Below, one piece after another: positions 27,218 through 34,400 of a stretch of 64,000 nucleotides of DNA; the stretch's first letter is position 1, and each line of letters starts with the position of its first letter. The translations under genes and the position numbers were made by a program. Origin of the DNA: Citrobacter rodentium NBRC 105723 = DSM 16636 (GTDB lineage Bacteria > Pseudomonadota > Gammaproteobacteria > Enterobacterales > Enterobacteriaceae); contig NZ_CP082833.1 of the NCBI RefSeq assembly GCF_021278985.1, forward strand, positions 3,534,001 through 3,598,000. Reading direction: 5' to 3'. The notes under the pieces were generated by a model. That model ran no database searches. It was given only the letters and a program-made list of their open reading frames with translations, and was not told where the DNA came from.

Positions 27218-27964
27218 ATGGCATTACTTGAAATCTGTTGTTACAGCATGGAGTGCGCGCTTAGCGCGCAGCAAAACGGCGCGGATCGCATCGAACTGTG
27301 CGCCGCGCCGAAGGAGGGCGGGTTAACGCCTTCGTCGGGCGTGCTGCGGTCGGTACGCCAGCAGGTGACGATTCCGGTGCATCCGATCATTCGTCCGCGC
27401 GGCGGCGATTTCTGTTATTCCGACGGTGAATTTGCCGCGATGCTCGAGGATGTGCGCGCGGTGCGCGAACTTGGGTTTCCGGGGCTGGTGATCGGGGTGC
27501 TCGACGAAGACGGCAACGTCGATATGCCGCGGATGCGGCAAATTATGCAGGCGGCGGGGCCGCTGGCGGTGACGTTTCATCGCGCCTTTGATATGTGCGC
27601 TAATCCATTCATTGCGCTAAAGAATCTGCACCAACTGGGCATCGCCAGAGTGCTGACTTCGGGGCAAAAATCAGATGCCGTGCAAGGTTTATCAATTATT
27701 TTGGAACTTATTCGCCAACCTGATGCTCCAATCATTATGGCCGGAGCAGGGGTTCGTGCAGAAAATTTGCAGCGTTTCCTCGATGCCGGGGTACGGGAAG
27801 TACACAGCTCAGCCGGAACTCTGATGCCCTCACCGATGCGCTATCGCAATCCAGGGTTGTCAATGTCAGCCGATAAACAGGCGGATGAATATTCCCGCTA
27901 TGCGGTAGACGGTGCGGCAGTCGCTGAAATGAAAGGAATCATTGTTCGCCATCAGGCCAAATGA
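27218..27964 (+). CDS. cutC: CutC family protein (copper-tolerance-associated)
   Basis: A 248-residue TIM-barrel protein of the CutC family. The copper phenotypes reported for E. coli cutC mutants are attributed to loss of the sRNA MicL, which is encoded in its 3' end. The family motifs CAAPKEGGLTPSSG and HPIIRPRGGDFCYS are present. The last third, from about 27700, is visibly AT-richer and closer to E. coli than the rest, as expected if it also carries the MicL promoter and transcript. It is co-transcribed with yecM (2-base gap). Confidence 0.95.
   Translation: MALLEICCYSMECALSAQQNGADRIELCAAPKEGGLTPSSGVLRSVRQQVTIPVHPIIRPRGGDFCYSDGEFAAMLEDVRAVRELGFPGLVIGVLDEDGNVDMPRMRQIMQAAGPLAVTFHRAFDMCANPFIALKNLHQLGIARVLTSGQKSDAVQGLSIILELIRQPDAPIIMAGAGVRAENLQRFLDAGVREVHSSAGTLMPSPMRYRNPGLSMSADKQADEYSRYAVDGAAVAEMKGIIVRHQAK
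27703..27732 (+). promoter_or_regulatory. Sigma-E promoter of MicL inside cutC
   Basis: GGAACTT (27703-27709), a 17-base spacer and TCCAA (from 27727) match the sigma-E consensus GGAACTT-N15-17-TCTRA. The predicted start near 27738 gives a transcript of about 305 bases to the terminator, the known size of the MicL primary transcript. Confidence 0.8.
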
Positions 27965-28043
27965 TTTTTACCGTTGCATCATGTCGCCCAATATGATGCT
28001 TGCTCGTACCAGGCCCCTGCCAATTCAACAGGGGCCTTTTTTT
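27738..28043 (+). ncRNA. micL: MicL sRNA (primary transcript; processed form MicL-S about 27964-28043)
   Basis: MicL is a sigma-E-dependent, Hfq-binding sRNA made from the cutC 3' end that represses lpp (Braun lipoprotein) mRNA; it is processed to an 80-base 3' form. Here the sigma-E promoter within cutC, the conserved 3'UTR beginning TTTTTACCGTTGCATC and the terminator AGGCCCCTG...CAGGGGCCT with T-tract (28011-28043) are all present with the right spacing. The exact 5' ends are inferred. Confidence 0.8.
28011..28043 (+). terminator. Terminator of cutC/MicL
   Basis: AGGCCCCTG (28011-28019) pairs with CAGGGGCCT (28029-28037) and is followed by seven T. It ends both the yecM-cutC mRNA and MicL. 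Confidence 0.92.
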
Positions 28044-28051
28044 ATTCGTTT

Positions 28052-28132
28052 TGCCTGACGGCGGCTCCGCCTTATCAGGTCTGGAACAGGCACCATCAGC
28101 AAACGCAGGCCGGACAGGCGCAGCGCCCCCGG
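28052..28132. repeat. REP/BIME elements between cutC and cmoB
   Basis: Two REP units: CCTGACGGCGG-CTCCGCCTTATCAGG near 28052-28078 and GGCCGGACAGGCGC-AGCGCC-CCCGGC near 28109-28132. They lie between convergent genes. E. coli has torYZ in this interval; no trace of it is visible here. Confidence 0.7.
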
Positions 28133-28139
28133 CATATCA

Positions 28140-29108
28140 TCACGGCTTACGTGCAATCAGCACCGCGCGCAATGGTGCGGGGTAGCCTTCAATGGTTTTA
28201 CTGCTGTCGTTCGGGTCGAGGAAGTCGGCCAGCGATTCGGTCACCATCCACTCAGTGCGACGCTGTTCTTCGCAGGTGGTGACGCAGACGTCAGCGATGC
28301 GTACGTCGACAAAACCACACTTCTCTAACCAGTTTTTCAGCGCCAGCGCCGACGGAATAAAATAAACGTTACGCATCTGCGCATAGCGGTCGCCCGGCAC
28401 CAGTACGGTATGTTCGTCGCCTTCCACCACCAGCGTTTCCAGCACCAGCTCGCCGTCTTTTACTAACTGGTCTTTCAACTGCCAGAGATGCTCCAGCGGC
28501 GAGCGGCGGTGGTACAGCACGCCCATCGAAAAAACGGTATCAAACGCGTTGAGCGCGGGCAGTTGTTCAATGCCCAGCGGCAGCAGATGGGCGCGCTGAT
28601 CGTTTCCCAGAAGTTTACGTACCGCCTCAAACTGACACAAAAACAGCTGCGTCGGGTCAATACCGACCGCCAGACGCGCGCCTGCGCCAATCATCCGCCA
28701 CATGTGATAGCCGCTACCGCAGCCGACGTCGAGAATGGTGCGTCCGCTCAGATCGGAAAGATGCGGCAGCACGCGATCCCATTTCCAGTCTGAACGCCAT
28801 TCGGTATCGATATTCACCCCATACAGCGAGAACGGGCCTTTACGCCACGGCATCAGGTTGCGCAACAGGGTATCGATGCGTTTAAGCTGGCCGGGGCTTA
28901 ACGGCTCTTCGCTTTCCGCCGTGACGCTATGCAGCAGATCCAGCCTGTGTGGCGTCAGCTCGGGCAGAAACTCCACCGCGTTTGACCACTGCTTAAACAG
29001 ACCGTGCTGATCGCGCTGCCAGGCGGCAATTTGTGCGGGCAGCGTTTCCAGCCAGTGGGAGAGGTGGTTTTTGGCAATCAGCTGATAAAAGTTACCAAAG
29101 TCGATCAT
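28140..29108 (-). CDS. cmoB: tRNA U34 carboxymethyltransferase CmoB
   Basis: A 322-residue methyltransferase-fold enzyme that transfers a carboxymethyl group from carboxy-SAM to 5-hydroxyuridine at tRNA position 34, giving cmo5U. The SAM-type motif LDVGCGSGYHMWRM is at about residue 124, followed by GIDPTQLFLCQFEA and FDTVFSMGVLYHRRSPLEHL, all characteristic of CmoB. The ATG overlaps the cmoA stop (ATGA), so the two are translated together. One residue shorter than E. coli CmoB. Confidence 0.98.
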   Translation of the reverse strand: MIDFGNFYQLIAKNHLSHWLETLPAQIAAWQRDQHGLFKQWSNAVEFLPELTPHRLDLLHSVTAESEEPLSPGQLKRIDTLLRNLMPWRKGPFSLYGVNIDTEWRSDWKWDRVLPHLSDLSGRTILDVGCGSGYHMWRMIGAGARLAVGIDPTQLFLCQFEAVRKLLGNDQRAHLLPLGIEQLPALNAFDTVFSMGVLYHRRSPLEHLWQLKDQLVKDGELVLETLVVEGDEHTVLVPGDRYAQMRNVYFIPSALALKNWLEKCGFVDVRIADVCVTTCEEQRRTEWMVTESLADFLDPNDSSKTIEGYPAPLRAVLIARKP

Positions 29109-29848
29109 GCCGCAACCTCAGCCTTCAGCGCCACCAGCGAACCAAAATTAAAGCACTGGAACCACAGTTCGCTGTGTTCAAAACCCGCCTGGCGCAGACG
29201 CGCTTTGTGGGTTTCGACCGAATCGGTCAGCATCACGTTTTCCAGCATACTGCGCTTCTGGCTGATCTCCAGTTCGCTGTAGCCGTTGGCGCGCTTGAAG
29301 TCGTGGTGCATGTTAAACAGCAGCTCGCCGACCTTCGCATCTTCGAAACTGAATTTTTCCGACAGCACCAGCGCGCCGCCCGGATTCAGCCCCTGATAAA
29401 TCTTATCCAGCAATGCCTGACGCTCAGCGGGCGCAAGGAATTGCAGGGTAAAATTCAGCACCACCATCGAGGCGTTTTCGATGGCGATATCACGGATATC
29501 GCCTTCCACAACCTCAACGGGCGTCGACGCTTTCCAGGCGTCGATATGACGACGGCAGCGTTCAATCATCGCCGGGGAGTTATCGACTGCGATAATTTTG
29601 CAATTCTGCTGATGAATATTACGCCGCACGGAGAGCGTCGCCGTGCCCAGCGAACAGCCCAGATCGTAAACCTGGCTTTCAGGCCGGACAAAACGTTCGG
29701 CGAGCATGCCAATCATTGAAATGATATTGGAGTAGCCGGGAACAGAGCGCTGGATCATATCCGGGAAGACTTCAGCTACCCGTTCATCAAAGGTCCAGTC
29801 GCCCAGGCTGGCGATAGGCGCGGAAAAAAGCGTGTCGCGGTGAGACAT
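29105..29848 (-). CDS. cmoA: Carboxy-SAM synthase CmoA
   Basis: A 247-residue enzyme that makes carboxy-S-adenosyl-L-methionine from SAM and prephenate, the substrate of CmoB. The Rossmann motif is YDLGCSLGTATLSVRR, followed by NSPAMIERC and MVVLNFTLQFL. It starts with ATG at 29848 and ends in the 4-base overlap with cmoB. Wobble modification by CmoAB widens decoding of four-codon boxes. Confidence 0.98.
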   Translation of the reverse strand: MSHRDTLFSAPIASLGDWTFDERVAEVFPDMIQRSVPGYSNIISMIGMLAERFVRPESQVYDLGCSLGTATLSVRRNIHQQNCKIIAVDNSPAMIERCRRHIDAWKASTPVEVVEGDIRDIAIENASMVVLNFTLQFLAPAERQALLDKIYQGLNPGGALVLSEKFSFEDAKVGELLFNMHHDFKRANGYSELEISQKRSMLENVMLTDSVETHKARLRQAGFEHSELWFQCFNFGSLVALKAEVAA

Positions 29849-29888
29849 AACGTAAAAATCCGGGAAAAAGAAAGTGGCGTATTGTGCG

Positions 29889-30284
29889 CTAATGCAGGGA
29901 GAAAACCAACTCCCACGGCATATACCACAGGTTCGCCAGCACCATCAGCAACAACGCGCACCAGGTGGCGCTCATGCCGGAACGACGCCAGCGAAACAGG
30001 CGGTGATGGAAACCGTAATAATGCATCAGCCGACCGGCAAGCAGCAGAATGCCGCAGAGATGTATCATCCAGGTTTCCGCGCCGTTCATTTCCATAAACA
30101 GCAGCAGCGCTATCGCAATGGGAATATATTCCACCGCGTTGCCATGAACACGAATTGCGCTCTGAAGCTCGCTGAAACCGCCGTCACCATAGGTAACGCG
30201 ATACAGCATTCGCAGGCGAACCACATCAAACGAAAACTTGATTAACAGCAACGCACCTAATACGGCATATAGCGCGCTTACCAT
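29889..30284 (-). CDS. yecN: MAPEG-family inner-membrane protein YecN
   Basis: A 131-residue membrane protein with about four TM helices, of the MAPEG superfamily and of unknown function in enterobacteria. It is nearly identical in layout to E. coli YecN, including FSELQSAIRVHGNAVEYIPI and GRLMHYYGFHHRLFRWRRSG. The ATG at 30284 (MVSALYAV) has AAGGGAG upstream; a frame extension to 30314 has no start signal and runs into the yecE remnant. Its usual upstream neighbour yecE is disrupted, so it may have lost its operon promoter (yecDE). Confidence 0.95.
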   Translation of the reverse strand: MVSALYAVLGALLLIKFSFDVVRLRMLYRVTYGDGGFSELQSAIRVHGNAVEYIPIAIALLLFMEMNGAETWMIHLCGILLLAGRLMHYYGFHHRLFRWRRSGMSATWCALLLMVLANLWYMPWELVFSLH

Positions 30285-30335
30285 ACAAACTCCCTTTTCA
30301 ATGGCAGATGGCACTCACTATGATAGGCGGCAATT

Positions 30336-30598
30336 TCAGAAAAGAGAAGATTGCTGTGGGATGGAGGGGCGGAACCTGTCGCTGGCAGCGCGGCGCGCAA
30401 TGATTCCCATAGTGTGTCGACCAGCTCCAGCGTCGGGGTATGCAAAAAGAGATACGGCGTGGTGGTCTGCCCCACAGCGGCAATTTCTTCAGCCAGTCGG
30501 CAAAAAAGTCTGGTTTTGCACCATATTATCGCTACCGATAAAGCGCACCATCGGATGATTCGCCGTCACCAGCGCATGGACTTGTAAATAGACCCGTT
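30336..30598 (-). pseudogene. yecE: yecE 3' remnant with three frameshifts
   Basis: Reading the minus strand from 30598, segments of YecE (DUF72) appear in successive frames. First comes VHALVTANHPMVRFIGSDNM, ending in a premature TGA; then ADWLKKLPLW one frame over; then QTTTPYLFLHTPTLELVDTL in a third; and finally QSSLF and a stop at 30336 as in E. coli YecE. At least three single-base changes have accumulated, so the fragment has been under no selection for some time. The 5' part of the same gene is at 34305-34400 on the far side of a 3.7 kb insert; about 165 codons between them are lost. Confidence 0.9.
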
Positions 30599-30615
30599 TT
30601 AGTTCCATGCACTTT

Positions 30616-30752
30616 TTAGTTCCCGGCCAAATAATGGTGCTGTCGGTATTCCTCCGGAGTCATATTGCTCAGCGATTCATGCGGACGTTCACAGTTATAC
30701 TCTGATAACCATTTTCCTTGATTTCACGTACTTCATTCAGCGTTCTAAATAG
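30616..30752 (-). pseudogene. IS3-family transposase (OrfB) C-terminal relic
   Basis: On the minus strand the reading LFRTLNEVREI, a one-base shift, then WLSEYNCERPHESLSNM followed by TPEEYRQHHYLAGN and TAA (30616-30618) matches the C-terminus of IS3-family OrfB (RPHESL...TPEEYR is diagnostic). The DDE core is missing. It marks the left border of the island; the yecE remnant begins about 18 bases away. Confidence 0.8.
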
Positions 30753-31163
30753 ATAAAAATCGAATATTTCTGTGCGGTATTCCTGTTAAAATGCTCAACG
30801 AAAGTATTGAATTAATATCCCGACTCAAATCAGAAACAGTAGTAATACATCTAATCTCCTCGAGATTAGGGGTTATGACACACAGAGATTGGATGCCGAA
30901 AACTACCGAGGAACTGGTTCCGATTTTCACTGTAATCTGAATGCAGTTGAATATGCTTGAGGGCAAGGAATTAGCTTAGTGGACTTTCATGCGACCATTT
31001 TTTTTCATGAGCTTCTCACGTTTTCCACAATTTAAATGGCGAGCGACTGAAAGTTGAGGGCTCTCAACCAGAATCACAAAAATACTCTCCACTTTTACTC
31101 GAAGAAGCAGGACAGTTGGGTTGGGGGCTTTTTCAGAAGAGAAGCTTTCAGAAAATAAATTCC
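30753..31163. other. Unassigned AT-rich stretch in the island
   Basis: About 410 bases without a recognisable gene. On the plus strand 30753-30940 can be read as an open stretch (NRIFLCGIPVKMLNES ... MTHRDWMPKTTEELV) ending at a TGA; it may be a fragment of a protein that I cannot identify. The remainder shows stops in all frames. Confidence 0.5.
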
Positions 31164-31570
31164 GTTGAGTGGTAACACCGCGCGGTTTTCCGCGCCGGTT
31201 ACACCAGCACGAGACAACAAATAGGTGTAACCGCGACCATAAGAGGCAATCTGGTGTAGTAAATCGTCATTGACATTTGGCGGGCAGATAAAGATAGGTG
31301 CGATATTGTGGCGTAACGCTGCCTGACGAAAGGGGGCGGACTCTTCCACCGGAACGTCGGCAATCAGTACGAAATCAGAACCCGACTTTTTCGCATTGAC
31401 CGTAAAATTCATTAATACCTTTGTTAAATACCAGATTAGCTACATCAACAGGCCGATGGGGTTGGCAGGATGTTTTTGGAGAATCAGTGCCAAAATTTCA
31501 TAATCTTGTACCGGAGTCACCCGGCAAACATGCCTGCCTGGAATGCAGAATATATGCTGCCTGGGACAGT
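31164..31570 (-). pseudogene. trpA: trpA (tryptophan synthase alpha) relic
   Basis: The minus strand encodes, in shifting frames, a contiguous middle part of TrpA. From 31570 downward it reads VTPVQDYEILALILQKHP, then NPIGLLM with a premature TAG, ANLVFNKGINEFYGQCEKVG after a shift, and in a third frame VLIADVPVEESAPFRQAAL through PIFICPPN and RGYTYLLSRAGVTGAENR to LPLN. These correspond to roughly residues 70-195 of E. coli TrpA. Both ends and several single bases are lost. There is no other trp gene nearby, so this piece was brought in with the island. Confidence 0.9.
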
Positions 31571-31589
31571 CTTCTTCACTAGAACATGT

Positions 31590-32798
31590 TCAGTCTTTGG
31601 TTTCAGCTTCGCGCAGGAGACGCACAGTCTCTTGCGTAACATTATGCATCACCTGCTCATCATTACCACGTGCTCCGGCAAGCGTCAATGCTACCCCAGC
31701 ATAAATTTCTGGATAACTATGTGTAAATATATCCAGTGTATTTACATGTTTCTCTTCCATCCCTGCATCACAACGAACCTTGTTTATACCGGTTGCCATG
31801 GATTGTGGAGGGCTGGAGCCTTCCGCACGGAAATAGTGATGTGACAGGTCCGAGATGGCCTTGCATCCTTCAGACTGGTTCAAACCGGGAGCAGCCCATG
31901 TTTTACCAAAATATTCAGCAGCATAACGTGTTGCAAGAGCGGCATCAGAGGAGGAGCCGGAGGTTCCGCTCATGACTGGCAGTCCAGCCTTATCACGCAT
32001 AATTGTGCCGATATCATGAGAAAGATCCATACCTGTTTGTGTACGGGTGGAGTGTGTTCCGTTACGCTGAGCATCAACGCGATTGTCTTCGCGGAATTTC
32101 ACTCGTTCCTGAATCTTTAGCCTTCCTGCCAACACTTGACCGGTCTGAGCAAGCTCGAAACCGGAGATTGCTTGCTCTTTTGTGAATGGCCCTGCAGAAC
32201 CAAACAGCATCATTGAGAAGGCAGAACGGGCACTGTCGGATAATTTTAGTCCACGACTGCCGTAAAATGGCGAACCGGGTTTTGGCTCCTCTGAACCAAG
32301 AGCCTCATTGCCTAGCTGTTCACGGTCGTTACCATCCCAGTGTGCTTCCGTTTTCCAAAGGCCACGCTCCAGATGCCCCATCCATGCTGTTTGTTTAAAT
32401 ACAGGAGATTCTGGATTAGTTAGTCCCTCAACGGTCGCACGGAGGAGCTTGTCTTCCGCGTTGCGATGCCTCAAATAGTTCTCTGCCCGTGTTTGCAAAT
32501 GTTCGAATGATTTGTAATTATTGTTAGAAAGCGTAATTTGCAGGAATGTCCTCACAGTTAACGGCGAGTCAGCACCCGGCAGGTAAGGTTGAGTTCCTAT
32601 GTGGGCCTGGCTATACAATCCATCCTTCAGAGTATTACAGTTTGTTGTATATCTACCGCTTTGTGTATCTCTTACTACCAGCTTAATTCTATCCGCCATG
32701 ATGCTTGACGGTTTGTTATTTGCGTATTCATCATTTGCCCCCGCAGTGAAGAATCCAGAAATAGTCCTTTGACTGCTATCGGGCTTTGCTGCAAACAT
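31590..32798 (-). CDS. Intact island gene of unknown function, candidate secreted effector or toxin
   Basis: A 402-residue protein that I do not recognise. The ATG at 32798 (MFAAKPDSSQRTISGFFTAG) follows AAGGAATAGTGGTT, a good ribosome-binding site; a longer frame to 32885 lacks one. There is no Sec signal peptide and no TM segment. The N-terminus is Ser/Thr/Ala-rich and hydrophilic, as in type III effectors. The C-terminal third has a dense block of small and polar residues: LPVMSGTSGSSSDAALATRY, SDLSHHYFRAEG and DIFTHSYPEIYAGVAL, with Ser, His, Asp and Glu positions that could form an active site. It is the only undamaged gene among decayed mobile relics. Three copies of the heptamer GCATACA lie upstream. 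Effector status is inference from layout and composition only. Confidence 0.7.
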   Translation of the reverse strand: MFAAKPDSSQRTISGFFTAGANDEYANNKPSSIMADRIKLVVRDTQSGRYTTNCNTLKDGLYSQAHIGTQPYLPGADSPLTVRTFLQITLSNNNYKSFEHLQTRAENYLRHRNAEDKLLRATVEGLTNPESPVFKQTAWMGHLERGLWKTEAHWDGNDREQLGNEALGSEEPKPGSPFYGSRGLKLSDSARSAFSMMLFGSAGPFTKEQAISGFELAQTGQVLAGRLKIQERVKFREDNRVDAQRNGTHSTRTQTGMDLSHDIGTIMRDKAGLPVMSGTSGSSSDAALATRYAAEYFGKTWAAPGLNQSEGCKAISDLSHHYFRAEGSSPPQSMATGINKVRCDAGMEEKHVNTLDIFTHSYPEIYAGVALTLAGARGNDEQVMHNVTQETVRLLREAETKD

Positions 32799-32841
32799 AA
32801 CCACTATTCCTTTATTATATAAATGTATTTCCCTGTCTAGT

Positions 32842-32885
32842 TTGCATACATTTTTTGTGGCATACAATAAAACACTTGTATGCAA
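32842..32885. repeat. Repeated heptamer GCATACA upstream of the unknown island gene
   Basis: TTGCATACA (32842-32850), GGCATACAA (32859-32867) and the inverted TTGTATGCAA (32876-32885) lie 44-87 bases upstream of the ATG at 32798. Two direct copies and one inverted copy, at a spacing of 17 bases, could be a regulator-binding array or a hairpin. Confidence 0.6.
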
Positions 32886-32913
32886 TTTTGTAAGTATATA
32901 TTAACAAAATGGA

Positions 32914-34018
32914 TTATTATGTTGATGGCGTCAGGTAGAAGGACTACGCCGAAAACCTGAAGGTCAACATAGCAGATCTGCACCTGAGACTTCATCAGGG
33001 CAGTTACAGGGCTCAGTCCGGCGGGCGTCACTACATCCCTAAATCGAATGGAAAACAACGCCCGCTCGGCATAGCCTCACTGAAGGATAAAATCGACCAG
33101 TATGCGCTGGTTAAGATCCTGAATGCAGTCTACGAAAATGACTTTATGGAGTTCTCATACGGGTTCAGATCCGGACGAAGCCAGCACGATGCGCTGGACG
33201 CACTGGCCACAGGGCTGGTATGCACCTATGTAAACTGGGTACTGGATGCCGACATCAGCCGGGACCTCAGAGGAAGGGGAATGGCTGTCATCGGAAGAAG
33301 GCACACCGCAGGGTGCAGTAATCTCGCCGCTGCTGGCAAACATCTACCTCTACTACGTCTTCGATCTGTGGGCGCATCAGTGGCGAGGTCGCCATGCCAC
33401 AGGCAATGTGGTGATGGTCAAATACGCCGATGACATCGTCATCGAGTTCGACAAGCGAATAGATGCCCAACGCTTCCGTATAGCCATGCAGCGCAGGCTG
33501 AGGGAGTTCGGACTCACGGTTCACCCGAAGAAAACCCGGCTGATGGAGTTCGGCCGCTTCGCTGCCGAAAACCGCGCCAGCAGGGGAAAAGGTGAACCGG
33601 AAACGTTCAACTTCCTCGGGTTCACGCATATCAGTGGGAAAGATCGTAGCGGCAGGTCATGCTGATACGAAAGACATGTCGGGATCGGATGGCGGGGACA
33701 CTGAAAGCCCTTAAGGACGGACTGCGAAAGCGCTGGCATTACTCAATCCCCGAACAGGGAAAATGGCTCAGGAGGATGGTTCAGGGATACCTGAACTACC
33801 ACTCAGTCCTGGGCAACTATCCCACCATGCTGAAGTTCAGGAAATACGTAACAGACCTCTGGCGACATGCGCTGAGGCGCAGAAGCCCGCAGGATGATAC
33901 GACATGGACGAAAGCAAACAGACTGGCAGCCGTATGGCTGCTGAAGGTTCGGGTTCTTCATCTATGGCCTGTGGAGCGGTTCACCGCCAGACCCTCAAGG
34001 CAGGATCCCGGTGCGTAA
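32914..34018 (+). pseudogene. Group II intron reverse transcriptase/maturase, degenerate
   Basis: The plus strand carries pieces of a group II intron-encoded protein. VDGV, then NIADLHLRLHQGSYRA, IPKSNGKQRPLGIASLKDK and FSYGFRSGRSQHDALDAL (RT domains 0-3) end at VLDADIS. An internal deletion follows, then EEGTPQGAVISPLLANIYL (domain 4), the catalytic YADD box in VMVKYADDIVIEF, LGLTVHPKKTRLMEFG-type thumb sequence and, after another frameshift near 33655, the maturase domain (RRMVQGYLNYHSVLGNYP) to a stop at 34018. The N-terminal 50 residues and the intron 5' RNA are missing. It is inactive. Confidence 0.9.
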
Positions 34019-34077
34019 ATAGCGCACGCCGGGATCTGTGCGGGGGGTATCCGGTAACGGGTATCCCTACTGCGACA
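34014..34077 (+). ncRNA. Group II intron 3' RNA domains (V/VI)
   Basis: The sequence after the maturase stop, with GCCGGGATCTGTGCGGGGGG and the paired arms GGGTATCC/GGGTATCCC ending near CTACTGCGAC, has the arrangement of domain V and VI of bacterial group II introns that encode En-less maturases. The exact intron 3' end is not certain. Confidence 0.6.
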
Positions 34078-34128
34078 TTATTTGGTCTGTATAAAAAACA
34101 GTATCAAGAGAGAAAAAAGGAGGCTTTT

Positions 34129-34187
34129 TGGGGCATGTATGGGACAAAAATGTCTGTTTTGGGCCATTCTGGGGCATGGTTGGGACA
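34129..34187. repeat. Imperfect direct repeats in the island right end
   Basis: TGGGGCATGTATGGGACA (34129-34146) and TGGGGCATGGTTGGGACA (34170-34187) agree at 16 of 18 positions. They lie in 227 bases (34078-34304) between the intron relic and the yecE remnant that contain no recognisable gene. The repeats may derive from a mobile-element end. Confidence 0.6.
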
Positions 34188-34304
34188 TTGTGACACATAC
34201 GAACTTTGCCGAATTATGTATGATGTTATTTTTTAATTTATTGAATATAATAACGAAAGCGAATGTTCTGGGGCGATCTTTAGTGATTTTTCAAATAGCC
34301 GTTT

Positions 34305-34400
34305 CACGCAGTTAAAGTGGCGGGCATACTCTTCCAGTCCGGTGATGCCAAGGCGCACCCATTTCGGGTGCGACCACTGCGGCAGGCCGATATACATCAT
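34305..34400 (-). pseudogene. yecE: yecE 5' remnant (first 32 codons)
   Basis: From the ATG at 34400 the minus strand reads MMYIGLPQWSHPKWVRLGIT, then GLEEYARHFNCV, matching the start of E. coli YecE. At 34304 the homology stops and the frame runs into island sequence (KRLFEKS...) up to a stop near 34236. The ATG overlaps the yecD stop (ATGA), preserving the original yecDE operon arrangement. The 3' remnant is at 30336-30598. Confidence 0.92.

Larger units (their letters stand above)
30599..34304. other. Composite accessory island inserted in yecE
   Basis: About 3.7 kb replaces the middle of yecE. From left to right it contains the end of an IS3-family transposase, an unassigned stretch, a trpA relic, an intact 402-codon gene of unknown function, and a degenerate group II intron reverse transcriptase with its 3' RNA domains. 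No integrase, tRNA site or target duplication is visible. The pieces are a mosaic of relics around one intact gene, as in many effector-carrying islets. Confidence 0.85.

Noticed and set aside
31095..31412. 105-residue open frame taken as a novel small protein
   Set aside because: Its middle is a piece of TrpA flanked by frameshifts, so it is a relic and not a gene.
32814..32819. Perfect TATAAT upstream of the unknown island gene
   Set aside because: It is only 15 bases from the ATG; a transcript from it would begin inside or after the ribosome-binding site, so it is unlikely to be the real -10.
33146..33433. 95-codon open frame in the intron region as an independent gene
   Set aside because: It is one in-frame piece of the degenerate group II intron protein.
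30585..34307. Similar sequences AAATAGACCCGTTT and AAATAGCCGTTT at the two ends of the island, possible target duplication
   Set aside because: They need a gap to align and one lies within yecE-derived sequence; too weak to call a duplication.
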